Shown piece after piece: positions 1 through 6,972 of a stretch of DNA of 16,726 nt. The position numbers were made by a program, and so were the translations under genes. This DNA comes from CAYPHJ01 sp964410485 (lineage in GTDB: Bacteria > Desulfobacterota > Binatia > UBA9968). The stretch's first letter is position 1, and each line of letters opens with the position of its first letter. The notes under the pieces were generated by a model. That model did not search any database. It saw nothing but the letters and a program-made list of their open reading frames with translations, and was not told where the DNA came from. The stretch spans positions 1-16,726 of the forward strand of contig CAYPHJ010000100.1 of assembly GCA_964410485.1 (NCBI GenBank), in the 5' to 3' direction.

Positions 1-49
1 TGCGGCTCTGCCGCGCTAGGCTCTTCGTGACCTCCGTGGTGGATGTGGT
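1..49. repeat. Dispersed intergenic repeat, left copy
   Basis: Bases 1-17 are the exact reverse complement of 16673-16689 at the other end of the window. The following stretch (about 26-49) resembles, with small gaps, the reverse complement of 16651-16672. Words of the type 'ttcgtggtga' are common in intergenic repeats of many uncultivated bacteria. It lies just upstream of the DUF120 gene and is cut by the window edge, so its full extent is unknown. Confidence 0.6.
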
Positions 50-104
50 CTTTTAGTTGCGGTGCAAGTGCTCTGTGGGTTTCGTGACGCCAGGTTCGAT
101 GTTC

Positions 105-545
105 ATGAACGAACGGATAAAAATCAACGGGATCATTTTTTCCGACCTGGGCCAAGCCTCGTCTTTCATGGCGCTCGACTGGGTGATGGAAGCATTGCGG
201 CAGAGGCTGGGTTTTTACCCCTATCCGGCAACGCTGAACCTCAGGCCCAAAAGTCAGGAAGACGCCCAAAGCTGGGAGCTTATTCGGCGCCAAAGTCGAG
301 CGCTGAACCTGGTTGCGGCAGATGATGGTTTCTGCAACGCGCGATTGTTTTTGGTGGTGATTGAAGCACCTGACGGTGAAGGCACGAAAACGCTAATGGG
401 CGCGGTTTTGGTCCCCGAGGTGCCGGGTTACCCGAAAGAAAAGATCGAGGTTGTCGCGCCTGTCCGACTGAAGGACGAACTCCGCGTCAAAGACGGAGAT
501 CAACTTACCCTGGAGTTTATTCCTTGGATACCAAACGAAGGCTGA
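105..545 (+). CDS. DUF120 protein, homologue of archaeal CTP-dependent riboflavin kinase
   Basis: This 146-residue protein resembles archaeal RibK (DUF120), a small barrel enzyme that makes FMN from riboflavin using CTP. Conserved blocks are visible: GFYPYPATLNL (36-46) matches the archaeal GF-PY-GTLNL motif, GAVLVP (99-104) matches the GA-VVP strand, and IEVVAPVRLKDEL (114-126) followed by KDGD (129-132) matches the C-terminal region. The usual GLGEG-R/K-Y/F loop near the N-terminus is here DLGQASSF (14-21), so part of the nucleotide-binding loop is not conserved and kinase activity is uncertain. ATG at 105 is chosen because it fits the start of archaeal homologues, with a weak AGG 10 bases upstream. 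ATG 99 and TTG 57 are in frame and possible. The 3' end overlaps ubiX by 22 bases, which suggests co-translation and a role in supplying or binding flavin for that enzyme. Confidence 0.8.
   Translation: MNERIKINGIIFSDLGQASSFMALDWVMEALRQRLGFYPYPATLNLRPKSQEDAQSWELIRRQSRALNLVAADDGFCNARLFLVVIEAPDGEGTKTLMGAVLVPEVPGYPKEKIEVVAPVRLKDELRVKDGDQLTLEFIPWIPNEG
512..515 (+). promoter_or_regulatory. Shine-Dalgarno GGAG for ubiX
   Basis: GGAG lies eight bases before the TTG at 524, inside the end of the DUF120 gene. It supports TTG 524 as the ubiX start. The next in-frame ATG (611) would remove the essential flavin-binding N-terminus. Confidence 0.6.
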
Positions 546-1177
546 TCGTCGGCTTGTCCGGAGCGACCGGCGCTATTTACGGCGTACGCATTCTCGAGAT
601 CTTGTCCGAGATGAAAGACGTCGAAACTCACCTCGTGTTAACCCGGGCCGGCAAAATGACGATCCAGGTGGAGACGACTTATGCGATAAAAGACGTCGAA
701 GCAATGGCCGATGTCGTCCACGATATCAACAACGTCGGCGCCAGTATTTCCAGTGGTTCGTTTCGCACCGAAGGAATGGTCATAGCCCCCTGCTCCATGA
801 AGTCGATGGGTGGAATCGCCCACTCGATTGGCGGTGACCTTCTCGTGCGCGCGGCTGATGTGGTTCTCAAAGAGCGGAAAAAACTCGTTTTGGTTGTCCG
901 GGAAACTCCTCTGCACCTGGGTCACCTCGAAGCCATGGTAACGTTAACCCGAATGGGAGCAATGATCTTTCCGCCGGTTCCGGCGTTTTACCACCGCCCG
1001 AAAACTCTGGACGATGTGATTAATCAAACCGTCACGCGTATCCTGGATCAGTTCAACATCGATGTGAATTTGTTTCGCCGTTGGGATGACGAAGGAATGA
1101 GCCGTCATCCCGAAGCGGAGAGGACGCCCCCTTTGGTTACGGCCAAAGCACAACGGGAAGCCAAAAAGGTGAAGTGA
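524..1177 (+). CDS. ubiX: UbiX-type flavin prenyltransferase
   Basis: This is a UbiX/Pad1 flavin prenyltransferase. It attaches a dimethylallyl group to FMN, giving the prenyl-FMN cofactor used by UbiD decarboxylases. The GLSGATG flavin loop is at residues 10-16, CSMKSM at 90-95, RETPLHLGHLEAM at 126-138 and AFYHRP at 154-159. Residues equivalent to the studied Pseudomonas UbiX active site are all present: R109, K116, R126, E127, Y156, R172 and W187. The protein should therefore be active. At 217 residues it is slightly longer than usual, with a basic tail after about 193 that is not part of the fold. The start is TTG, supported by GGAG and by the need to keep the N-terminal loop. It overlaps the DUF120 gene upstream and shares GTGA with the isomerase gene downstream, so the three are probably translated together. 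No ubiD is in the window. Confidence 0.93.
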   Translation: MDTKRRLIVGLSGATGAIYGVRILEILSEMKDVETHLVLTRAGKMTIQVETTYAIKDVEAMADVVHDINNVGASISSGSFRTEGMVIAPCSMKSMGGIAHSIGGDLLVRAADVVLKERKKLVLVVRETPLHLGHLEAMVTLTRMGAMIFPPVPAFYHRPKTLDDVINQTVTRILDQFNIDVNLFRRWDDEGMSRHPEAERTPPLVTAKAQREAKKVK

Positions 1178-2232
1178 GCCCCCGGGCCAATAAGGCGCTT
1201 TCCGCAACGCAAAAGCGGAAGAAGGAACATCTCGAGCTTTGTCTCGACACCGGGAATGTCGCAAGCGCGTCCGGGACCGGTCTCGACCAATACTCTTTCG
1301 TGCATAATGCCCTCCCTGAGTTGGATATCAGAGCGATCGACCTCAGTACGCGGTTTCTGAGTAAGCAACTCAAGGCTCCCATCTTGATCTCGTCGATGAC
1401 CGGCGGCTTTGACCTGGCGCGCAAGGTCAATCGGAACCTGGCCAGCGCGGCGCAGAAGCTCGGCCTGGGGATGGGCGTCGGATCGCAGCGCGTTGCGTTG
1501 GAAGAACCCTCCGCTGCGCAGTCCTTTCAGGTACGCGACCTGGCTCCTGACATTCTCTTGCTGGGAAACCTTGGCGCGGTGCAGCTCAATTATGGGTACA
1601 CAGTCGATCACTGCCGGCGGGCAGTGGACATGATTGATGCCGATGGCCTCATTCTTCATCTGAACGTTTTGCAAGAGGCGGTGCAACCCGAAGGCAACCG
1701 CAATTTCAAGGCCTTGGGAAGTAAGATTGCGGCTGTTTGCCGAGAGTTGGATGTCCCCGTGATGGCGAAAGAAGTGGGCAGTGGAATCTCGGCCGACGTC
1801 GCCCGCCGGCTGCAAAGGGCTGGCGTCAAAGCCATAGATGTTGCCGGAAAAGGGGGAACTTCTTGGTACGCCGTGGAGGCGAAACGAGCCGCGCAAGTCG
1901 GAGAGCTGCCCGAAACAACTTTTGCAGATTGGGGAATCCCAACGGACCAGGCGCTCATTCAAGTGCGCAAGGCCGTTCCAAAAATGCAGCTTGTGGCGTC
2001 CGGGGGTATTCGCACAGGATTGGATGTAGCGAAATGCATAGCTCTTGGGGCGGATGTGGCGGCCTTTGGACAGCCTCTCTTGACGGCGGCTTTGGACTCC
2101 GCCGACAAGGTGGTACAATTCATCGCCGGCATTATCAACGACATTAAGATCGTCATGCTGTGCGTTGGCGCGCGCAACATCGCGGCTTTGAAACGAGCTC
2201 CTCTTGTGCGGCGGGATAATGAGAAGGTTTAG
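1174..2232 (+). CDS. fni: Type 2 isopentenyl-diphosphate delta-isomerase (FMN-dependent)
   Basis: This 352-residue enzyme interconverts isopentenyl and dimethylallyl diphosphate, using reduced FMN and Mg2+. Hallmarks are RKKEHL (15-20, substrate phosphate binding), SMTGG (74-78, flavin), GSQRVALE (103-110), HLN (162-164), QEAVQPEG (167-174, Mg and substrate), KE-GSGIS (199-205), IDVAGKGGTSW (221-231), GGIRTG (277-282) and FGQPLL near 298-303. The length is normal. The GTG start forms a GTGA overlap with the ubiX stop, and AAGGTGA just upstream acts as ribosome binding site inside ubiX. Its product dimethylallyl diphosphate is the direct or near-direct prenyl donor for UbiX, and the enzyme needs FMN. 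This ties it functionally to both genes before it. It may also serve general isoprenoid synthesis. Confidence 0.95.
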   Translation: MSPRANKALSATQKRKKEHLELCLDTGNVASASGTGLDQYSFVHNALPELDIRAIDLSTRFLSKQLKAPILISSMTGGFDLARKVNRNLASAAQKLGLGMGVGSQRVALEEPSAAQSFQVRDLAPDILLLGNLGAVQLNYGYTVDHCRRAVDMIDADGLILHLNVLQEAVQPEGNRNFKALGSKIAAVCRELDVPVMAKEVGSGISADVARRLQRAGVKAIDVAGKGGTSWYAVEAKRAAQVGELPETTFADWGIPTDQALIQVRKAVPKMQLVASGGIRTGLDVAKCIALGADVAAFGQPLLTAALDSADKVVQFIAGIINDIKIVMLCVGARNIAALKRAPLVRRDNEKV

Positions 2233-2340
2233 GTTGAGGTTTAGGTTAAGGCAGAAATAAAGACATTAAGAAGGTTTAGGTTGAGGTTTAGGTTGAGGCA
2301 GAAACAAAGACACGAGTTTAGGTTGAGTTAACCTAAACCT
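2222..2340. repeat. 47-bp tandem repeat ending in an inverted repeat
   Basis: Two copies of a 47-bp unit (2222-2268 and 2269-2315) are near identical, differing at about five positions, mostly at the end. Each contains the word 'ggtttaggttgaggtttaggtt'-like series in shorter form (TTTAGGTT repeated). A third partial copy starts at 2315, and 9-bp arms GTTTAGGTT (2315-2323) and AACCTAAAC (2329-2337) make a hairpin. The array starts inside the last codons of fni and fills the spacer before the next gene. No T-run follows the hairpin, so it is not a classical terminator. Confidence 0.85.
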
Positions 2341-2352
2341 GTTCTACGAGCT

Positions 2353-2832
2353 ATGCGCGACGAAGAGCTGAAGCAAGATATTCTAAGCTACCTGGAGTCC
2401 CACAACACAATGACCCTGGGGACTTGCGCTGCCAACACCCCTTGGGCTGCGACGGTGTTTTATGCGAGTGACGGGTTTCGGCTCTATTTCTTTTCAGCGC
2501 CCGACTCACGCCATTGCCAGAATTTAGCGCTCAACCCCCGTGTAGCCGTTACGGTCCAGGAAGATTACCATGATTGGCGCAAGATCAAAGGCATTCAACT
2601 TGAAGGCAGCGTGAGCCTCGTCGACTCTATCCTTGAAAAAGGCAAGGCTATGGCCATTTATGGTCGCAAGTATCCTGATGTCATCAAAGTTTTCACTAAT
2701 CCGGCTCACGAGGCGTTTTACCAAGCGTTTTTGAAGGTGAGGTTCTACTGTGTTTCTCCGGAGAGAATTTTTTATATCGACAATGAAAAGGGATTCGGTA
2801 AAAGGCGTGAGCTTGCGGTTAAAAAAACTTAA
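2353..2832 (+). CDS. Pyridoxamine 5'-phosphate oxidase-like FMN-binding split-barrel protein (first copy)
   Basis: This 159-residue single-domain protein looks like the PNPOx-like FMN split-barrel superfamily. The N-terminal helix is followed by TLGTCAANTPWAATVFYA (21-38), then LYFFSAPDSRHCQNLALNPRVAVTV (44-68) and IKGIQLEGSV (78-87). This is the usual pattern of a strand over the flavin, a phosphate-contact stretch and the dimer-forming barrel. Members of this family bind FMN, F420 or heme, and many are unassigned. The substrate cannot be told from sequence. ATG 2353 follows the word-repeat spacer after fni and has only a weak purine stretch before it. Its position just after FMN-related genes suggests a flavoprotein client or reductase, but this is inference. 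Confidence 0.8.
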   Translation: MRDEELKQDILSYLESHNTMTLGTCAANTPWAATVFYASDGFRLYFFSAPDSRHCQNLALNPRVAVTVQEDYHDWRKIKGIQLEGSVSLVDSILEKGKAMAIYGRKYPDVIKVFTNPAHEAFYQAFLKVRFYCVSPERIFYIDNEKGFGKRRELAVKKT

Positions 2833-2873
2833 GAACCCGAGTGCTGGCGTCATCCTCGAATCTGTCTCGCAAT

Positions 2874-2965
2874 GTCATTCTGAGGAGCCGCGCGACGAAG
2901 AATCTGCTTTTGGTCGAAAAACCTCAAAAACGCAATGCAGATCCTTCACTTCCCTTCAGCATGAC
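2874..2965. repeat. Dispersed palindromic repeat (GTCATTCTGAGG...CAGCATGAC)
   Basis: The left arm (about 2874-2907) reads GTCATTCTGAGGAGC...GAATCTGC and the right arm (about 2937-2965) is its imperfect reverse complement, GCAGATCC...CAGCATGAC. This is the widespread intergenic type that, if translated, gives CHSEE-like peptides. It fills most of the 193-base spacer between the two split-barrel genes and could fold in mRNA. No gene is visible in this spacer. Confidence 0.75.
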
Positions 2966-3025
2966 AACCGGGACATCGGTATGGCAACTGACCACTTCGA
3001 AGGGTGAGGATAAAGCGGAGATCCC

Positions 3026-3502
3026 ATGTCAAAGCTCGTCGGGAAACAACTAACGGACGAACTTGTACGGCGCCTGAGCGGTAATGCCGTGCAGCTTCAC
3101 GAAGGCAAGATTATTCCTATTTTTACGCTCGACGAGCAGGGTTGGCCTCATCCGGCCCTGTTGTCTTATTACGAGATGGTTGCTAAGGATTCCCGCACCA
3201 TTGATATGGCGCTTTGGAAGGACAGCTCAACGGCAAAAAACCTGCGGCGGCGGGGCAAAGTCACCCTTATGATGACGGATCAAGGTATAAACTATTATGT
3301 GAAAGGGAACGTCCAAGAACTGGAAGCCGAAATGACCGGTGCTCCACAAGTGTCGCGTTTCCGTGTTATCACGGAAGAGCTTTTGGAAGACCAGGAAACC
3401 AACACACAGATCACAAGCGGTATGACCTATAGCCGGCTGACGGACCGCCAAGCCAATGATTTTGCCTCAAAAGTACTACGCCTTTTGCGCGAGAAAACAT
3501 GA
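3026..3502 (+). CDS. Pyridoxamine 5'-phosphate oxidase-like split-barrel protein (second copy)
   Basis: This 158-residue protein also looks like a PNPOx-type FMN split barrel, but it is only distantly similar to the previous gene. The segment TLDEQGWPHPALLSYYE (34-50) is the typical 'D-G-PH-A-LS' strand. ALWKDSSTAKNLRRRGKVTLMM (62-83) is the phosphate-contacting turn and helix, and NYYVKGNVQELE (89-100) the following barrel strand. GGAG at 3017-3020, five bases before ATG 3026, is a clear ribosome binding site. The stop overlaps the adaptor gene's start as ATGA, so this flavoprotein is translationally coupled to an exporter. Its substrate is unknown. It may be a flavin reductase or detoxifying oxidoreductase acting with the pump, which is inference. 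Confidence 0.72.
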   Translation: MSKLVGKQLTDELVRRLSGNAVQLHEGKIIPIFTLDEQGWPHPALLSYYEMVAKDSRTIDMALWKDSSTAKNLRRRGKVTLMMTDQGINYYVKGNVQELEAEMTGAPQVSRFRVITEELLEDQETNTQITSGMTYSRLTDRQANDFASKVLRLLREKT

Positions 3503-4791
3503 AGCGTAAGGTTCTCTTAGTCGTTGCTCCCTTACTTGTTGCCGGCGCAGGGTACGGCTTTTTTCAATCCAGGACCGGCTCCAACGCGCCGCCGTACGTT
3601 ACCGTGCCGGTGGCACGGGGCAACATCAGTCAGGTGGTCTCATCCACGGGAACGCTGCAGGCCGTCATCACGGTTCAAGTCGGCAGCCAGGTTTCCGGCA
3701 GTATCGATAAGCTTTTTGCCGATTTTAATACGAAAGTAAAAGCGGGGCAGATCGTCGCTCAGCTAAACCAGGACAAGTTCAAGGCTTCCGTGGACCAGGC
3801 TCGGGCAAATCTCCTCGCGGCTGAGTCCAATTTGGCCAAAGCGAAAGTCAACGTGGCCGATGCGCTGCGCACACTGGAGCGTATGCGGGAATTGCGTAGG
3901 CGCGATCTTGTGGCCCAGAGCGAGCTTGACTCGGCTCAAACCGCCTATGATGGCGCCGTGGCGCAAGTCGAGGTCAACAAGGCCCAGGTGGCACAAGCCA
4001 GAGCCGCGCTCAATCAGGCAATGGTCGATCTGAACAACACCGTGATCCGATCGCCGGTCGACGGGATTGTGATTTCTCGCAACGTGGACGTGGGTCAGAC
4101 GGTGGCGGCTTCCCTTCAGGCGCCGACGCTCTTCACAATCGCCAATGATCTGGCAAAAATGGAGGTCCATACCAACGTCGATGAGGCGGATGTAGGCAAC
4201 ATCCGCGAGGGACAGGAAGTTACCTTTACGGTTGACGCCTATCCAGCGCGGCGGTTCAGGGGCAAGGTTCACCAGGTGCGCAATGCGCCTACCGTGGTGC
4301 AGAACGTGGTCACGTATGCGGCGGTGGTGAGAATCGATAATAAGGATCTACTCCTGAAACCCGGAATGACCGCCAACGTGCAGTTTCTGGTTAGCCGGAA
4401 AGAAGACGTGCTGACGATCCCAAACATGGCGCTCCGCTTCAGGCTGCCCGACGAACAGAGCGAGGCCCAGGATCTCCTGCGGCGGGAAAAAAGCCGCACC
4501 GCTCCAACACTGGGCGCAAAACGAACGAGCCGCTCGGGCATATCTGGTGGTGGCGCCGTCAGGGCCGGGCGAACCGTGCGTATCTATGTGGTAAGAGATA
4601 CAAAAGTCCACCCCGTCGAGGTTCAATTGGGCATCACCGATGGATCACGCACCGAAGTTCTTAACGACGAGCTTAGAGAGACCGATGGCGTTATTATTGC
4701 TCTGGGAAGCGGCTCGGCTGCACAAGCCCAACCGGGTGTCGTCAACCCCTTCCAACCGGCCCGGCAGCCCCGTGGCTTTGGTTTCCGATGA
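3499..4791 (+). CDS. MacA/HlyD-type periplasmic adaptor of an ABC exporter
   Basis: This 430-residue membrane fusion protein bridges an inner-membrane exporter and an outer-membrane channel. The N-terminus (about 1-22) is a positively charged start plus one hydrophobic anchor. VQVGSQVSGSIDKL (60-73) begins the lipoyl half-motif, and residues about 96-175 are a long alanine-, glutamine- and leucine-rich coiled coil. VIRSPVDGIVISRNVDVGQTV follows as the second lipoyl half, then the beta-barrel (KMEVHTNVDEADVGNIREGQ) and a membrane-proximal domain. A basic Ser/Gly/Arg-rich stretch at about 327-363 interrupts the last domain, and the tail is Gly/Pro/Arg-rich. The start overlaps the previous stop (ATGA) and its stop overlaps the ATPase start (ATGA), so the three genes form one translational unit. 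No outer-membrane channel gene is nearby. Confidence 0.9.
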   Translation: MKRKVLLVVAPLLVAGAGYGFFQSRTGSNAPPYVTVPVARGNISQVVSSTGTLQAVITVQVGSQVSGSIDKLFADFNTKVKAGQIVAQLNQDKFKASVDQARANLLAAESNLAKAKVNVADALRTLERMRELRRRDLVAQSELDSAQTAYDGAVAQVEVNKAQVAQARAALNQAMVDLNNTVIRSPVDGIVISRNVDVGQTVAASLQAPTLFTIANDLAKMEVHTNVDEADVGNIREGQEVTFTVDAYPARRFRGKVHQVRNAPTVVQNVVTYAAVVRIDNKDLLLKPGMTANVQFLVSRKEDVLTIPNMALRFRLPDEQSEAQDLLRREKSRTAPTLGAKRTSRSGISGGGAVRAGRTVRIYVVRDTKVHPVEVQLGITDGSRTEVLNDELRETDGVIIALGSGSAAQAQPGVVNPFQPARQPRGFGFR

Positions 4792-5513
4792 GCGAAATCA
4801 TCCGTGTCGAAGCACTCTTTAAGACCTATCGCATGGGAGACGTGGAGGTGCCGGCACTGCGCGGCGTGAGCCTGGTTATTCAGAAAGGAGAGTTCGTGGC
4901 TATCATGGGCTCTTCCGGCTCCGGGAAGTCCACCTTCATGAATATTGTGGGCTGCCTCGACCGGCCGACAAGCGGAAAGTACTATCTCGAAGGGGAAGAC
5001 GTCGGCTCGCTCAACCCCGACGAATGGGCGCACATCCGTAATAGACGGATCGGGTTTGTCTTCCAAGGGTTCAATCTGCTGCCCAGGACCACGGCACTGG
5101 AAAACGTCGAGCTGCCTATGATGTACAATGGGTTGCAAGGCAAGCAGCGACGCCAGCGCGCCGTGGAAGTTCTTTCGCTGGTTGGACTCGGTGAGCGGTT
5201 GGATCATACGCCGAACCAACTTTCCGGCGGTCAACAGCAACGCGTTGCGATTGCGCGGGCCCTGGTCAATCGCCCTTCCCTGGTTCTTGCCGATGAACCG
5301 ACGGGTAACCTGGATTCTACGACGAGCGCCGAGATTATGGCTTTTTTCCAACGGCTGAATACCGAGCAGGGTATTACGATCATTCTGGTCACTCATGAAC
5401 ACGATATTGCGCAGTACGCTAAACGCCGGGTGGTGTTTCGCGACGGCATCATCGTCACCGACGAAAGAACGGGACAGTCTCGAGACTCGAATGTATGGGC
5501 TCGACCGGTATAA
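4788..5513 (+). CDS. MacB/LolD-type ABC transporter ATP-binding protein
   Basis: This 241-residue cytoplasmic ATPase drives the adjacent exporter. The Walker A GSSGSGKS is at 41-48, the Q-loop glutamine at 93, the signature LSGGQ at 145-149, Walker B LVLADEP at 165-171 with catalytic E170, and the switch histidine at 203. The strong MacB/LolD-type pattern (NIVGCLDRPTSG after Walker A) assigns it to the MacB/LolD/FtsE group. The ATG overlaps the adaptor stop by four bases. The partner permease starts 142 bases downstream, beyond an inverted repeat, so the MacB functions (ATPase plus permease) are split over two genes here, unlike E. coli MacB. Confidence 0.95.
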   Translation: MSEIIRVEALFKTYRMGDVEVPALRGVSLVIQKGEFVAIMGSSGSGKSTFMNIVGCLDRPTSGKYYLEGEDVGSLNPDEWAHIRNRRIGFVFQGFNLLPRTTALENVELPMMYNGLQGKQRRQRAVEVLSLVGLGERLDHTPNQLSGGQQQRVAIARALVNRPSLVLADEPTGNLDSTTSAEIMAFFQRLNTEQGITIILVTHEHDIAQYAKRRVVFRDGIIVTDERTGQSRDSNVWARPV

Positions 5514-5518
5514 AAGAT

Positions 5519-5642
5519 AGTTCAAGGTTCAAATGTTCAAAAGTTCAATGGGGAGGAAAGAAGATAGTTCAAAGGTTTCAATGAGGGCACGGGTGGAGAT
5601 ACGCTCGAACCCTTGAACATTTGAACTTTGGAACTTTTGAAC
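5519..5642. repeat. GTTCAA-word inverted repeat between ATPase and permease genes
   Basis: The left arm (5519-5548) is built of repeated GTTCAA words. The right arm (5607-5642) is the reverse orientation of the same words (TTGAACATTTGAACTTTGG...). GTTCAAATGTTCAA at 5527-5540 has an exact partner on the opposite strand within the right arm. Further copies lie between the arms (near 5567). The same 15-base word GTTCAAATGTTCAAA recurs at 9371. The 142-base spacer holds no gene; a large mRNA stem is possible. Confidence 0.8.
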
Positions 5643-5655
5643 TGATGGCTAATGT

Positions 5656-6870
5656 ATGTGGTTGATGACTCTTAGAATAGCGCTGTTGGCGCTCGCACGA
5701 AACAAACTGCGTTCGTTTCTAACGATGCTCGGAATTATCATCGGCGTTGGAGCGGTGATCGCAATGGTGGCAATCGGCGAGGGCGCCAAGGCTACGATTC
5801 GTTCACAAATTGCCAGTCTTGGAACCAATGTTCTCATTGTCCTTGCCGGAACGACGACGCAAGGCGGCGTCAGGATGGGCACAGGCGGCGTAACCACCCT
5901 CAATGACGGCGACGCGCGGGCGATCACCAGGGAGATTCCGGCTGTTGCGTTTGCATCTCCTGTAATTCGCCGTCCTGAGCAGGTGATTGCGGGAAATCTG
6001 AACTGGGGAACCCTGGTTCAGGGGGTTGCGCCGGAGTTTCAGTATATTCGCGAGTGGCCCATGGCCGGAGGCCGGTTCATTCATGATGGTGATATCGACA
6101 GCGCAGCCAAAATCGCTGTCATTGGGCAAACGGTCGTCGACAAGTTATTCGGCAATGATGACCCCATCGATTCGGTGATCCGCATCAGGAACATTCCATT
6201 TCGTGTCGTGGGTGTACTGGCGGTCAAAGGACAGACGAGCCAGGGGAGCGACCAGGACGACACGATCTTGATCCCATACACGACGACTCAAAAGCGACTG
6301 ATGCGTATTACCCATGTGCAGAGCATCGTCATATCAGCGGTTAGCGCCGAACGTGTTCAGGAAGCGCAGGAGCAGATTACCATGCTGCTCAGGCAGCGGC
6401 ATCGCATCGGGCCGGACCGAGAGGACGATTTTTCTATCCGCAATCTTTCCGATATCGCCGATGCGGCTTCCACGAGCGCCCGGGTCATGGCCGTTCTTTT
6501 GGGCGCTGTTGCCTCCATTTCGTTATTGGTCGGCGGCATCGGCATCATGAACATCATGCTGGTGTCGGTGACCGAGCGCACCCGCGAAATCGGCATTCGC
6601 ATGGCCGTCGGGGCGCGACGCAACGACATCATGCTGCAATTTCTCGTCGAAGCGCTTGTGATGGCGGCTACAGGGGGCTTGATTGGCATTCTCCTGGGCA
6701 TCGGGAGCTCGGAGGCCTTGTACCAGTGGGCTAAATGGCCGACGCATATCAGCCCGGGGATCGTCGCCGTAGCCTTCCTTTTCTCGGGCGCTATCGGTGT
6801 ATTCTTCGGCTTCTATCCCGCAAAAAAAGCCGCCAATTTGGATCCTATCGAAGCGCTCCGCTACGAGTAG
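5656..6870 (+). CDS. MacB-type ABC transporter permease (FtsX domain)
   Basis: This 404-residue permease has the MacB layout. A first membrane segment (about 18-40, LRSFLTMLGIIIGVGAVIAMVAIGEG) leads into a large periplasmic MacB core domain (about 45-240). The FtsX domain follows, with three predicted membrane segments at about 273-303, 327-352 and 363-388. It ends with the family tail AKKAANLDPIEALRYE. There is no ATPase domain, because the ATPase is the preceding gene. ATG 5656 keeps the usual N-terminus; ATG 5665 is a close alternative. No strong Shine-Dalgarno is seen. MacB pumps move macrolides, lipopeptides or other envelope-bound molecules from the periplasm outward by a lever mechanism. 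The substrate here is unknown. Confidence 0.95.
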   Translation: MWLMTLRIALLALARNKLRSFLTMLGIIIGVGAVIAMVAIGEGAKATIRSQIASLGTNVLIVLAGTTTQGGVRMGTGGVTTLNDGDARAITREIPAVAFASPVIRRPEQVIAGNLNWGTLVQGVAPEFQYIREWPMAGGRFIHDGDIDSAAKIAVIGQTVVDKLFGNDDPIDSVIRIRNIPFRVVGVLAVKGQTSQGSDQDDTILIPYTTTQKRLMRITHVQSIVISAVSAERVQEAQEQITMLLRQRHRIGPDREDDFSIRNLSDIADAASTSARVMAVLLGAVASISLLVGGIGIMNIMLVSVTERTREIGIRMAVGARRNDIMLQFLVEALVMAATGGLIGILLGIGSSEALYQWAKWPTHISPGIVAVAFLFSGAIGVFFGFYPAKKAANLDPIEALRYE

Positions 6871-6972
6871 AAAACAAAATCGGGATCGGATGGGGTTTGA
6901 AACCCCCCTACGTGACGGGGAGCTGTAAAAAAATTATGAAGCCCCGCCCATCTCTCCACAAATCTCCCCTTA

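Noticed and set aside
1105..2118. Long minus-strand frame of 337 codons opposite fni and the end of ubiX
   Set aside because: It lies fully antisense to two strongly conserved genes, its sequence matches no family, and it is explained by the codon bias of the true strand.
2222..2340. Possible CRISPR array or telomere-like repeat
   Set aside because: There are only two full units, no variable spacers of constant length, no cas genes, and the repeat turns into an inverted copy rather than continuing.
1..3502. UbiD, Nudix or phosphatase gene completing the prenyl-FMN pathway
   Set aside because: I read all frames in this region and found no further coding sequence. Any such partner must lie outside the window.
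4623..5525. Minus-strand frame of 300 codons opposite the exporter ATPase
   Set aside because: It is a shadow of a gene with all ABC ATPase motifs, with no recognisable domain and no ribosome binding site.
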